Source: Cyclobacteriaceae bacterium (GTDB lineage: Bacteria > Bacteroidota > Bacteroidia > Cytophagales > Cyclobacteriaceae). Taken from it: a stretch of 16,560 bases of DNA. Of the stretch, positions 7,646 to 15,945 are shown piece by piece; the stretch's first letter is position 1, and every line of letters starts with the position of its first letter. The position numbers and the translations under genes were made by a program. A model generated the notes under the pieces. It was not told the DNA's origin, did not search any database, and saw only the letters and a list, made by a program, of their open reading frames with translations. Location: the NCBI GenBank assembly GCA_025455445.1, contig JALOMN010000004.1, positions 1-16,560 on the forward strand, in the 5' to 3' direction.

Positions 7646-10348
7646 TTACCTCAATTGCTGGCCTATTGTAAAGTGGAATTGTGATCCGCTTATATCCGGA
7701 GCTCCAGGCAACCTGTCAAATCCATAAGCCCAGTTGAGTCCTATCAGACCAAAGGCAGGCATGAAAATACGGGCACCGACACCAGCAGATTTATACATAT
7801 CAAACGGATTAAATTCCTGATAATTATTCCAGTTGTTTCCTCCTTCCGTAAATAAGAACCCATAAATCGTGGCTGATTGACCGGTTACAACTGGATAACG
7901 CAATTCCAATCCAAACTTGTCATATACGATACCTCCTTCAATTCCAATAAGCTGTTGCTGGTTGCGCAGCGCGTATAGTGGAGGTGTTACTTGATTGTTT
8001 GGATAGCCGCGTAAACCAATTATCTCCTGACCTAACACAAATGAATTAAAGCCACCCGCCAAACCATCACCACCCATCATAAACCGCTGAAATGGACCAG
8101 GGCCTAAATCCTTATTATATGTTCCGATAAAGCCAAAGTGCATTTTGGTTTCTAACACCAGGCTTCTGCCATCTGGCTTGCTGCTGCCTATTAATTTAAT
8201 GTAATACTTGGCATCAAACATCCATTTGTACAACTCGGTCCACTTATATCGGGTATCAATATCATCATAGTATGATGGGTCGCGCCATAATGAATACGGT
8301 GGTGTTAAGCTCAGGCTAAGCGAGATAGTTGCTCCACTAGCTGGATACATCGGATTGTCAATACTATTTCGCGACAATGTTGTGTTGAACATGATTTCAT
8401 TCGTTTTACCAATTGGAGGCAGCGTAGCAGATTGAAAATAGTTGCTGTATTGATATTGCAGGAATGAAAGTGAGTTGGTAAGCAGGAAGTAATTATCGGG
8501 CCACTCTAATCTTCGTCCAAGACCGATAGTAATTCCACCTTGCTTGAGTGATGTATTGTCAGTAAACTCAAAGCTTTGATTGGCAAGACGTGAAATCGAG
8601 CGATTCAAACTAACTGTTAATGAATTTGGTTTTCTTCCACCCAACCATGGTTCAGTAAATGATAAACTGTAGCTCTGGAAAGATCTTCCGTTTGCCTGCG
8701 CCCGCAATGATAGTCTTTGGCCATCACCTACAGGCAGTGGTTTCCATTTCGAGAAGTTAGGAACGTTTCTCAGAGAGAAGTTATTAAATGATAAACCCAC
8801 TGTGCCTACAAAACCGTAGAATCCTCCCCATCCACCGGATAATTCTATCTGGTCATTGGATTGTTCTTCTACTTTCCATTCTATATCCACCGTTCCATCT
8901 GCCATGTTTGGTCGGATGTCCTGATCAATTTTTTGTGGGTTGAAGTATCCCATCTGTGAAAGCATCTGCTGTGTGCGAATCAAATCTGATCTTCTGAATT
9001 TATTGCCAGGGATTGTGCTTAACTCTCTTCGAATAACATGATCATTGGTACGCTCGTTTCCACTGATGATCACTTCATCGATGGTGGCCTGATCGCCTTC
9101 CCTGATACGCATTTGAATATCGATGGAGTCGCCAACCACAGCTACTTCTACAGGCACAACCTGGAAAAACAGATAACCATCATCCATATACAAGCCGCTG
9201 ATATCGGCTCCCTTTGGATTAAAGGTGGTTTTCTTATCAATCAACTCTTTGTTGTATACGTCACCCTTTTTTATGTCAAGAATTTTATTGAGGGTGTTTG
9301 CACTGTGCAAATAATTACCAACCCAGGTAATGTCTCTGAAATAGTATTTTCTTCCTTCATACACCTTAATCAATACGTCTATATTTTTATCATCATAGCG
9401 GGTGAGTGTATCGAATACGATTTCCGCATCACGAAAGCCTTGTGAATTAAAATATTCCACCATTCGTTTTTTGTCATCTTCAAAATCAGAACGAATGAAT
9501 TTTGAACCTGCAAATACATTAACCTTGATATGCTCTGACATAAACTCTTTTATATCTCGCCAGCTTACATGCCTGCTGGAGTCTAAGGCAGCTTTGAATT
9601 TTCGGGGTGTCAGTGTTATTGCTTCTCCAATAATTTTACGGTGCAATGTGATGCGCGGATGCTCTTTCGTTTTCTTGAGTTTTCCCTTTAGCACTGATTC
9701 AGAGATTTGCTCATTGCCAACTATATGTACGGCATTGATTTTTACTTTGGATTTCAAATCAACATTAATATTGAGGCGCACGCCACCGCGATTAAGCGTG
9801 TCAAATTCCTGCTTGATTTTAACGACTGTATTAAGGAATCCCTTCTTAACAAAGTGTTTCTTTACACTGACCTCGGCATTACGTATGGTAGCATCATTCA
9901 CAATCTTACCACGAATCAAACTCAAATCTTCTTTCAATGAAGTTTGTCTTGACTTGCTGATGCCTGTAAAATAAAAATCAGTAAGGCGTGGTCGCTCAGC
10001 AAGATTTATTTCCAGGAACACATTACCGCCTTCAATTTTTTGCACCAGAATTGATGCGTCACCAATCAAACCGTGCTTCCAAAGTTTACGCAATGCATTT
10101 GCAATATTATCGCCAGGGATTTTTACTTTATCACCTACTTTTAAACCGGTAAGTGAAATCATCGCATTCTTATCCAGAATATTTAATCCGGTAACTTCTA
10201 TTCCGGCAATTAAATATTCTTGCGGTTGGGCATAATTTAAGGTTGATTCAGAAAGCTGTGACGACTGACCGCGATTGCTTCTGAATTGAGCACTTGCTAT
10301 GCTTGTTGATAAAACTATTAGTAAGAATACCAGTGAGAAATTCTTCAT
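7646..10348 (-). CDS. bamA: Outer-membrane protein assembly factor BamA (Omp85 family)
   Basis: BamA folds and inserts beta-barrel proteins into the outer membrane. Starting at ATG 10348 gives 900 residues with a textbook signal peptide (MKNFSLVFLLIVLSTSIASA). The frame stays open for 22 more codons upstream, but those lie inside uppS and would put the signal peptide internally. POTRA domains 1-5 cover about residues 45-495, with typical V.GN repeats such as VHIVGNEQIS and VIISGNERTN. The 16-strand barrel fills about 500-900 and contains the loop-6 motif LRGYP (779-783), equivalent to VRGF. POTRA 3 is longer than in proteobacteria, as is usual in this phylum. The last residues are GQQLR, so the chain does not end in the aromatic residue common in outer-membrane barrels. 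It sits 8 bases after uppS. Confidence 0.95.
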   Translation of the reverse strand: MKNFSLVFLLIVLSTSIASAQFRSNRGQSSQLSESTLNYAQPQEYLIAGIEVTGLNILDKNAMISLTGLKVGDKVKIPGDNIANALRKLWKHGLIGDASILVQKIEGGNVFLEINLAERPRLTDFYFTGISKSRQTSLKEDLSLIRGKIVNDATIRNAEVSVKKHFVKKGFLNTVVKIKQEFDTLNRGGVRLNINVDLKSKVKINAVHIVGNEQISESVLKGKLKKTKEHPRITLHRKIIGEAITLTPRKFKAALDSSRHVSWRDIKEFMSEHIKVNVFAGSKFIRSDFEDDKKRMVEYFNSQGFRDAEIVFDTLTRYDDKNIDVLIKVYEGRKYYFRDITWVGNYLHSANTLNKILDIKKGDVYNKELIDKKTTFNPKGADISGLYMDDGYLFFQVVPVEVAVVGDSIDIQMRIREGDQATIDEVIISGNERTNDHVIRRELSTIPGNKFRRSDLIRTQQMLSQMGYFNPQKIDQDIRPNMADGTVDIEWKVEEQSNDQIELSGGWGGFYGFVGTVGLSFNNFSLRNVPNFSKWKPLPVGDGQRLSLRAQANGRSFQSYSLSFTEPWLGGRKPNSLTVSLNRSISRLANQSFEFTDNTSLKQGGITIGLGRRLEWPDNYFLLTNSLSFLQYQYSNYFQSATLPPIGKTNEIMFNTTLSRNSIDNPMYPASGATISLSLSLTPPYSLWRDPSYYDDIDTRYKWTELYKWMFDAKYYIKLIGSSKPDGRSLVLETKMHFGFIGTYNKDLGPGPFQRFMMGGDGLAGGFNSFVLGQEIIGLRGYPNNQVTPPLYALRNQQQLIGIEGGIVYDKFGLELRYPVVTGQSATIYGFLFTEGGNNWNNYQEFNPFDMYKSAGVGARIFMPAFGLIGLNWAYGFDRLPGAPDISGSQFHFTIGQQLR

Positions 10349-10356
10349 CCGTTCAA

Positions 10357-11100
10357 TTAAACTATTGGGTTCAGCACTTTTCCAAATCTTCGTTCGCGCT
10401 TCTGATAAGCACAAATAGCTTCATATAAATCTTCCTTTCTGAAATCGGGCCATAACGTTGGGGTGATAAAAATTTCTGTATAGGCTATCTGCCAGAGAAG
10501 AAAATTACTGATGCGCAATTCTCCACTGGTTCTGATGAGCAACTCAGGATCGGGCACCCCTGCTGTTTGCAGGTATTGCTCAATTTTATCTTCATTAACT
10601 TCGTTCGGTTCCAGCTTGCCTTCTTTTACTTGTTCACATAATTTTTTTGCTGCCTGAATCAATTCCCAACGACCGCTATAATTCAATGCCAGCTGGAGAA
10701 TTAACCCCGTATTATTCTTTGTTGCTTCTTTTGCCTTCTGAAGGTTTTTCTGACAATCCGAAGGCAATTGACTAATGTCTCCTATTGTTTGAAGTTTTAC
10801 ATGGTTTTCGTGCAGGGTGTGTATCTCCTTCTGCAATGTATTTACCAATAATTCCATCAATCCATCTACTTCTTCTTTTGGTCTGCCCCAGTTTTCGGTG
10901 CTAAAAGCATATAAGGTCAGGTACTTCACCCCTAACTCACCACAACCTTCAGTCACATCTTTTACTGCTTGTATAGCATTGCGATGACCAAATATTCTGG
11001 CGGCACCTTTTCCCTTGGCCCATCGCCCGTTACCGTCCATGATAACGGCAATATGCCGAGGCAAATTATTGAAGTCTATATGTTCCTTAAAAGAAGCCAC
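10357..11100 (-). CDS. uppS: Undecaprenyl diphosphate synthase (cis-isoprenyl transferase)
   Basis: UppS condenses farnesyl diphosphate with isopentenyl diphosphates to make the C55 carrier lipid for peptidoglycan and surface glycans. The 247-residue protein has the catalytic aspartate D22 in VIMDGNGRWAK, the substrate loop YAFSTENWGRP (64-74), and the diphosphate-binding RTSGELRISNFLLWQIAYTE (190-209). The start is GTG at 11100-11098; no ATG precedes the catalytic motif in frame, and related proteins begin at about the same distance before it. A promoter-like TATTTTTG lies 7 bases upstream of that GTG. Its place before bamA and after porG-like genes matches the order in other Bacteroidota. 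The function is very secure. Confidence 0.95.
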   Translation of the reverse strand: MASFKEHIDFNNLPRHIAVIMDGNGRWAKGKGAARIFGHRNAIQAVKDVTEGCGELGVKYLTLYAFSTENWGRPKEEVDGLMELLVNTLQKEIHTLHENHVKLQTIGDISQLPSDCQKNLQKAKEATKNNTGLILQLALNYSGRWELIQAAKKLCEQVKEGKLEPNEVNEDKIEQYLQTAGVPDPELLIRTSGELRISNFLLWQIAYTEIFITPTLWPDFRKEDLYEAICAYQKRERRFGKVLNPIV

Positions 11101-11107
11101 AAGGCGG

Positions 11108-11115
11108 CAAAAATA
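11108..11115 (-). promoter_or_regulatory. Candidate uppS-bamA-skp promoter -7 element
   Basis: Read on the minus strand, TATTTTTG fits TAnnTTTG exactly, is followed by C, and ends 7 bases before the GTG of uppS. No good -33 TTTG lies at the normal distance (a TTTG is only 10 bases upstream). It would let the uppS-bamA-skp block be transcribed independently of the upstream porG-like genes, from an mRNA with almost no leader. Confidence 0.5.
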
Positions 11116-11225
11116 GCCTTTTTTTCAAACTTCTTCATCAGATATTAATAGAGTTTCAGGGTCAGGTGCTTTATTCTTGTTATGATGCAAATTGACTTAA
11201 AATAGTTGTAACCCTGTATTATGCC

Positions 11226-11936
11226 TTACCGATATGGGCTGCCAGGGCAAGGAATGTCATAAAAAGTGTACGTAAGCGTGATGGCGGTAAAAAAATAATT
11301 ATCGTAATCAAATGAATTACCGTATTGATAGTTCTTGATTGAAGGATTGCCCTCTGAGATATTATCGAGGTAATCAAAAAAGGTTTTGCGTATGCCAAAT
11401 TCAAAAGCGATATAATATTTGGGGTTTAGCACATATTTCATCCCGCCCCCAAAAGGGATAGAAAACTGAATATTGCTATACTCTGCATTTTTCTGCTCTA
11501 CGCCTGAAATTCCAAACAGGTTGGTGCCAGCAAATACAAATGGTGTGAATCTAAGTCTGCGTTTACTGTCTCTCCAATCCAGAAAATGATATTCAAAGGT
11601 GGCTCCTAATTCCAGCAGAAACAGGTCAAAGGAAGCGTTTCTTTGTGCCGCAAACGCATCGATAGGATTTCGCTGGTCCGTTGCGCCAAGTTTACCTCCT
11701 GTTATAGAGGTGCGAAGGCTAATTACATTACTGATATTAGACCGGTAGAATACCGTTGCAGCAGGCTTTGAGGAAGAAAGTTGAAAGGTTCGGACTAAAT
11801 CTCCTGTATAGTTAAAGATACCAATCCCTCCGCCAATCTCAGATCGCTGACCTAAAATTTGCTGTGCCGATAGTGTAGATGCACTGGCAAACAATCCAAA
11901 GATGACAAATAAGACGTGATAATATTTTCTGTGCAT
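11226..11936 (-). CDS. porG: PorG-like outer-membrane beta-barrel protein (DUF6089), probable type IX secretion component
   Basis: This 236-residue protein has a signal peptide (cut near TLSAQ, residue 25) and a mature part made of alternating aromatic and glycine-rich strands, typical of an 8-strand outer-membrane barrel. DUF6089 marks are FNYTGDL (41-47), FFDYLDNISEG (186-196) and the end YTFYDIPCP (223-231), with a conserved-looking cysteine at 230. In Porphyromonas gingivalis the type IX secretion protein PorG lies beside uppS, omp85/bamA and two ompH genes, the same order as here. PorG there is an outer-membrane partner of the PorK-PorN ring. I infer this is the orthologue rather than its neighbour, from its size and C terminus. 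A 125-base gap separates it from uppS. Confidence 0.75.
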   Translation of the reverse strand: MHRKYYHVLFVIFGLFASASTLSAQQILGQRSEIGGGIGIFNYTGDLVRTFQLSSSKPAATVFYRSNISNVISLRTSITGGKLGATDQRNPIDAFAAQRNASFDLFLLELGATFEYHFLDWRDSKRRLRFTPFVFAGTNLFGISGVEQKNAEYSNIQFSIPFGGGMKYVLNPKYYIAFEFGIRKTFFDYLDNISEGNPSIKNYQYGNSFDYDNYFFTAITLTYTFYDIPCPGSPYR

Positions 11937-11947
11937 GATGTGTGCTA

Positions 11948-13015
11948 CTATCTGAACTTAGCCCTGTGAAATGTTTTACCAAGAATATAGGTTAGCTTAA
12001 TACTGGTTACCATATAAATATCGCGGTCATTCTTTGAGCCTCTGACATTTGATGGAAATTCACTTCCATATCCATTGATTACCTGGTAGGTCGCCAAATC
12101 TCTTCCTTGGTAAGATAACAGAGGAGGTAATTTATCTGCCGGCAATTCATTACTTCTATATGACATCGCTTTCGCAAGTGGAGTATCCAATACACCAAGG
12201 TCTACATAATTTCCACTCACGTCATCGAGATAGTCAGTAAATGTGTAACGAAAACCAACATCTACCCACAAATCCATTACATCAGTTAACCTAAAACGAG
12301 CGCCAATGCCAATTGGTATAGCCGCCTGTATTTTACTATAGGGTTTTAGTCCATAATTGGCATCTGTTTCGAGTAGTTGTGAATTTTGCCCTTCGGTTCC
12401 CAAAGGTCTTAAGTCAACCCACTGGCCTGCTTGAGGTAATGGATTTCCTTGTAAATCATTTTCAGGGGCAATTGCTTGTGGATTGTGCATAAAGCCCGCT
12501 ATACCAATATACGCATAGGGAGTCCACTTGGGGCGACTCATGTATGTTGCATCATTATCAAATAAATCGAAATAAGCCATTACAGAAAGTTCCTTTATGT
12601 TATTTCTAAATGACAAATTTCGTTGGTACCTGTATTTTCCGTTTTCCAGATCCTCAAAATTTGCTGACTCCGCATCGGCACCGCGCAATGAGCCATACAT
12701 GAAGGAACCCATAATCGAATAACGTGGCCCGAAACGATGCATAAACGAAAGGGCTCCACCTGGGCGGGTAAATGAAATATCGGTGCTCAAGGCAGTAGGC
12801 TTTGGCGCAAGATCGCCATAGTAATTTAAGGCGTTTACAGAAAACCCGATCGCGTTATAGCGCTTCACTTTTGCAAACCATTCCTTACGGCCTTTGAAGC
12901 TCGACATCTTGCGATTGTTCTTTTTAATCGCCTTACGATTGAGTTGCGCGTCAGCAGGAATTGCCGCACACATTAACAAACCAACGCAGATAGTACTAAT
13001 TAAAAGAAACCGCAT
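11948..13015 (-). CDS. Second, larger DUF6089-type outer-membrane beta-barrel protein
   Basis: This 355-residue protein has a signal peptide (cut near PADAQ, residue 23) and a barrel-like mature part. It shares with its neighbour the strand starts NYYGDLAP (64-71), TFTDYLDDVSG (258-268) and IKLTYILG (339-346), so the two are tandem paralogues. It is longer mainly because of loops around residues 180-225 and 275-330. Between the signal peptide and first strand is a basic segment (27-52) with 12 Lys or Arg, absent in the shorter copy. It starts 61 bases after nadK and ends 11 bases before the PorG-like gene, so it is cotranscribed with the latter. A role in type IX secretion or envelope assembly is inferred from homology and position. 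Confidence 0.7.
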   Translation of the reverse strand: MRFLLISTICVGLLMCAAIPADAQLNRKAIKKNNRKMSSFKGRKEWFAKVKRYNAIGFSVNALNYYGDLAPKPTALSTDISFTRPGGALSFMHRFGPRYSIMGSFMYGSLRGADAESANFEDLENGKYRYQRNLSFRNNIKELSVMAYFDLFDNDATYMSRPKWTPYAYIGIAGFMHNPQAIAPENDLQGNPLPQAGQWVDLRPLGTEGQNSQLLETDANYGLKPYSKIQAAIPIGIGARFRLTDVMDLWVDVGFRYTFTDYLDDVSGNYVDLGVLDTPLAKAMSYRSNELPADKLPPLLSYQGRDLATYQVINGYGSEFPSNVRGSKNDRDIYMVTSIKLTYILGKTFHRAKFR

Positions 13016-13042
13016 TACTTATACCTGACATCATTGAATCAA

Positions 13043-13050
13043 CAAACTTA
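13043..13050 (-). promoter_or_regulatory. Possible internal promoter for the two DUF6089 genes
   Basis: On the minus strand TAAGTTTG fits TAnnTTTG and lies 27 bases before the ATG at 13015, in the 61-base gap after nadK. There is no clear -33 TTTG. The gap is the largest between yqeY and the porG-like gene, which makes an internal promoter reasonable but unproven. Confidence 0.35.
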
Positions 13051-13076
13051 TTAAATTCATTTCAGACTTAATAGCG

Positions 13077-13952
13077 CTAATTGCGAATGTCAAGTCCCCA
13101 ATTCAATTTTTGCCGCAATGTTTTGAAGTAATGTTGACCCGGCAGCATCACTAACTTCACTTTAAATTTTTCGCGCTTTACACTCAACTTCACAGTTTCA
13201 TCAATAGTTTCGAATCGGGAATCAAGTGACACCAGGTACTTCTTGCTTCTGCCTTCAATTTGAAAAGAGATGGTTTCATTATCCGCAATTACTATTGGCC
13301 GCGAGCCAAGGTTATGAGGGCTTACAGGTGTAATTACAAAGCTTTCTGATTTGGGATATAATAGCGGACCCCCACAACTTAATGAATATCCTGTAGAGCC
13401 TGTAGGTGTAGACACAATTACTCCATCTGCCCAATATGAGTTTAATAATTCGCCATTCACATAGACATGCACCGTAATCATAGATGAGGTGTCCTTTTTC
13501 ATGATGGTGAAATCGTTCAACGCAAAATTTAATGAACCGAATAATCTAGGGCTTGATATCAGCTTAAGCAGCGTTCGGCTTTCAATTGTATAATCACCCT
13601 TAAATAAAGATTCAAATGCTTTGTGCGCATTCTCTCTGCTGGTTGTTGCCAGGAATCCTAAACGGCCTGTGTTAATGCCTAATATCGGAACCTCTGCTTT
13701 ACTTACGTAGGTTACCGATTCCAGCATGGTGCCGTCACCTCCTAACGAAATGAAGAAGTCAAGTGTTTTGAGGTTATCGCCAAGCTCGAATGATTTGTAT
13801 TTTATTTCTTTTAATACCGCAGACCTTACCTGCTTAATAAATTTAGAAGAGAGCCAGATCTCGGCATTATATTGCATTAATTGTTCAAGCAACTTTTCAA
13901 TGAATCTTGAAGAGTTTGTTTGAAAATCTCTGCCATGTAATCCTATGCGCAT
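13077..13952 (-). CDS. nadK: NAD kinase
   Basis: NAD kinase phosphorylates NAD to NADP with ATP or polyphosphate in the cytoplasm and sets the cell's NADPH capacity. The 291-residue protein has the phosphate-binding and catalytic SLGGDGTMLES (69-79), LGINTGRLGFLA (91-102), the ALND motif (144-147; ND where E. coli has NE) and the glycine-rich STPTGSTGYSLSCGGPL (181-197). Length and motif order are normal. It begins 10 bases after the CBS-ACT gene, so the two are cotranscribed. The second serine-glycine segment reads SCGGP where many family members have SAGGP, which is a mild variant. Confidence 0.96.
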   Translation of the reverse strand: MRIGLHGRDFQTNSSRFIEKLLEQLMQYNAEIWLSSKFIKQVRSAVLKEIKYKSFELGDNLKTLDFFISLGGDGTMLESVTYVSKAEVPILGINTGRLGFLATTSRENAHKAFESLFKGDYTIESRTLLKLISSPRLFGSLNFALNDFTIMKKDTSSMITVHVYVNGELLNSYWADGVIVSTPTGSTGYSLSCGGPLLYPKSESFVITPVSPHNLGSRPIVIADNETISFQIEGRSKKYLVSLDSRFETIDETVKLSVKREKFKVKLVMLPGQHYFKTLRQKLNWGLDIRN

Positions 13953-13962
13953 AGTAAAGGAT

Positions 13963-14628
13963 TTAAATATCGAGGAAGCGCAATAACATATCTATTTTAT
14001 CTTTCTCGCTGGTATCGCGTTTTATCTCATTGTACCGCCCTATTATCCGATATCCGAAGCGCTCTAAGGTTGCAATGATACGGTTCAACTCAACCTGGTT
14101 AATTTTCAGGGTAAGTTTAATTTTTCCTTTATCAAGTGGGTCTTCAATAATAGAACTGCTTATGATTTTGGCATTGTTTTCTTCTACATACCTGCTAATT
14201 TCAGCAAGCGAATAATCGATCAAGTCCAGGGATATCACAATAATTCCTCCCGGCATTTGCACTGCCGCTGTTTGTGCAAAAGAGATCATGATATCCTGAA
14301 CCGTTATCACGCCTTCATACTTCTGCTCTTCATTTAGTACGGCTACTATTTGCAGATGATGATCATTCGCTACTTTGAGTATGTCATAAAAATGCGATCC
14401 CAACTGCACCACACAATCCTTACCCACCAGCTCAAAACTTGACAATGGACGAACAATGTCATTCGACTCTAAAATTATTTCTTCAGAAATGAAACCCAGC
14501 AAGTTGCCATCATCTACTACAGGCAAATGCATACATCGAAACTCCTCCATCCATACGATAGCTTTGTGGGCATCGTCTGTGATTTTAAGTGGCGGGATCA
14601 TGTGGTTAATTAACTCTTCTGCAATCAT
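13963..14628 (-). CDS. CBS-pair protein with C-terminal ACT-like domain
   Basis: This 221-residue cytoplasmic protein has two CBS motifs (about 8-57 with HLPVVDDGNLLGFISEE, and about 72-118 with IVAVLNEEQKYEGVITVQDI), which together form a Bateman module. Such modules bind adenine nucleotides. Residues 128-200 start GGIIVISLDLIDYSLAEISR and look like an ACT-type regulatory fold. There is no catalytic or membrane domain, so the protein is probably a free-standing sensor. It lies 7 bases after the alpha/beta hydrolase and 10 bases before nadK. This pairing with nadK recurs in the phylum as far as I recall, which suggests it senses adenylate state for NAD metabolism; that is inference. Confidence 0.82.
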   Translation of the reverse strand: MIAEELINHMIPPLKITDDAHKAIVWMEEFRCMHLPVVDDGNLLGFISEEIILESNDIVRPLSSFELVGKDCVVQLGSHFYDILKVANDHHLQIVAVLNEEQKYEGVITVQDIMISFAQTAAVQMPGGIIVISLDLIDYSLAEISRYVEENNAKIISSSIIEDPLDKGKIKLTLKINQVELNRIIATLERFGYRIIGRYNEIKRDTSEKDKIDMLLRFLDI

Positions 14629-14635
14629 GCCTTCG

Positions 14636-15394
14636 TTAGTTTTTGCGTACCAAAAAATCTTCCGCGAGTTTATTGAACTTGTCCGGATGCTCCATCATAG
14701 GTGCATGACAGCAATGATCAATAAATTTTAATTCTGAATGAGGGATTAACCTGTTGAATTCATATCCCACCATAGGTGGTGTAATGGTATCATTCAATCC
14801 CCAAACCAATAATGTGGGCACCTTTATATTTGGCAACTCCAATGCAAGGTTATTGCGCTGTGCTGATTTAGCAATGGCAACAATACGCATGCATTTCGGT
14901 ATGCTTCTGGTCGTTTCAAATACTTCATCAATCAATTCTTTGGAGGCGACTTTTGGATCATAAAATGTATACGCTACACGCTCATGCACATAATCATAAC
15001 TACCTCTGCGCGGGTAAGAACCACCCATGGTATTTTCAAACAATCCAGAGCTACCCGTAAGCACCAATTTCACAACTTTTTCAGGATTAGCGAGTGTATA
15101 AAGAATGCCGATATGACCACCGAGCGAATTTCCCATGATCATCATTTTATCAAGTTGCATGGTTGCTACAAATTTTTCTGTAAACTCACGCAAGCCAACC
15201 AGCCCTGCTTCTTTAATTGGCATTTCATAAATCGGCAACATGGGAATTACTACCCGAAAATGTTTTTTATAGTAGTTAACCACGCCTTCCCAATTGCTAA
15301 GCGCACCAAAAAGTCCATGCAACAACATTAAGACCTGGCCTTGTCCTTCGTCAACATATTGAAATCCTTCTTTTTGTTTTACTATCAAGGCCAT
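14636..15394 (-). CDS. Alpha/beta-fold hydrolase
   Basis: This 252-residue protein has the full alpha/beta hydrolase kit: the oxyanion-hole LLHGLFG (24-30), nucleophile elbow GNSLGG with S90 (88-93), the acid D202 in VWGLNDTITP, and H230 in CCHAPMMEHP. It should be an active serine hydrolase, most like esterase or C-C hydrolase subgroups; the substrate is not visible. No signal peptide is seen, so it is cytoplasmic. I chose ATG at 15394; a GTG at 15400 would add two residues and cannot be excluded. It lies 38 bases after the cvpA-like gene and 7 bases before the CBS gene. The double cysteine just before the catalytic histidine is a small oddity. Confidence 0.88.
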   Translation of the reverse strand: MALIVKQKEGFQYVDEGQGQVLMLLHGLFGALSNWEGVVNYYKKHFRVVIPMLPIYEMPIKEAGLVGLREFTEKFVATMQLDKMMIMGNSLGGHIGILYTLANPEKVVKLVLTGSSGLFENTMGGSYPRRGSYDYVHERVAYTFYDPKVASKELIDEVFETTRSIPKCMRIVAIAKSAQRNNLALELPNIKVPTLLVWGLNDTITPPMVGYEFNRLIPHSELKFIDHCCHAPMMEHPDKFNKLAEDFLVRKN

Positions 15395-15438
15395 AAACAC
15401 GCTCTTATTTGGAGTAAGTAACTAAAAAAAACCGAACC

Positions 15439-15945
15439 TTAGAACTGCTTGAAGGTTTCTTTGAAAAATGGCAGGAACTCACCAAAATATTCTGATAAAG
15501 TTGGGGCAAGCTGTGCCGCTGCCGGATACAGTACAGAATCATTCTTCCACGACTCGGGCGGTGCCACATTAAATACCTCTATCAGCCAGATAATCACACT
15601 AATGCCAAAAGCATTTTTAACAATTCCCAAAAGTGCGCCTGCGGCTGAATCAATCTTTCCGAGAAACGTTTGATCCACCGAGCCTTTTATCATTCTTCCG
15701 ATTAAGGTGACTAACACAAGCACCAAAACAAAAATTATTGCGAATGTGATATACGGCAATACTGCTGTATCGGCATTAAACTCTTTAGCCAGATATTCCA
15801 TTCCCTTGCCCATCAGGCGAAAGCCCAGAAATACGCCTAGCACGAGCGCCAATAAAAAAAACAATTCCATTAAAAATCCTTTTCGGTAACCCGAAATGGC
15901 GCCCAGCAGGAGTATGATTGCGATAACAATATCAACCTTGCTCAA
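15439..15945 (-). CDS. CvpA-family inner-membrane protein
   Basis: This 168-residue membrane protein fits the CvpA family (colicin V production protein), known from E. coli work on colicin V export and from envelope stress tolerance. There are four hydrophobic segments near residues 5-18, 25-44, 62-83 and 100-122. The conserved family signature GYRKGF (19-24) follows the first segment, and LGKIDSAAGALLGIVK (95-110) precedes the last. The C-terminal 40 residues are soluble. The ATG overlaps the last bases of the yqeY-like gene (ATGA-type, 15942-15945), so the two are translationally coupled. The family is sure; the biochemical role is not known for this organism. Confidence 0.85.
   Translation of the reverse strand: MSKVDIVIAIILLLGAISGYRKGFLMELFFLLALVLGVFLGFRLMGKGMEYLAKEFNADTAVLPYITFAIIFVLVLVLVTLIGRMIKGSVDQTFLGKIDSAAGALLGIVKNAFGISVIIWLIEVFNVAPPESWKNDSVLYPAAAQLAPTLSEYFGEFLPFFKETFKQF

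Noticed and set aside
9038..9974. Plus-strand open frames of 135 and 190 codons opposite bamA
   Set aside because: They lie wholly within bamA, show no recognisable family, and have no promoter or ribosome binding context; they are antisense shadows.
10349..10414. 22-codon upstream extension of bamA
   Set aside because: It lies largely within uppS and would bury an otherwise perfect signal peptide; ATG at 10348 is 8 bases after the uppS stop.
14984..15331. Plus-strand 115-codon frame opposite the alpha/beta hydrolase
   Set aside because: Entirely antisense to a gene with a full set of catalytic motifs; no independent evidence of coding.
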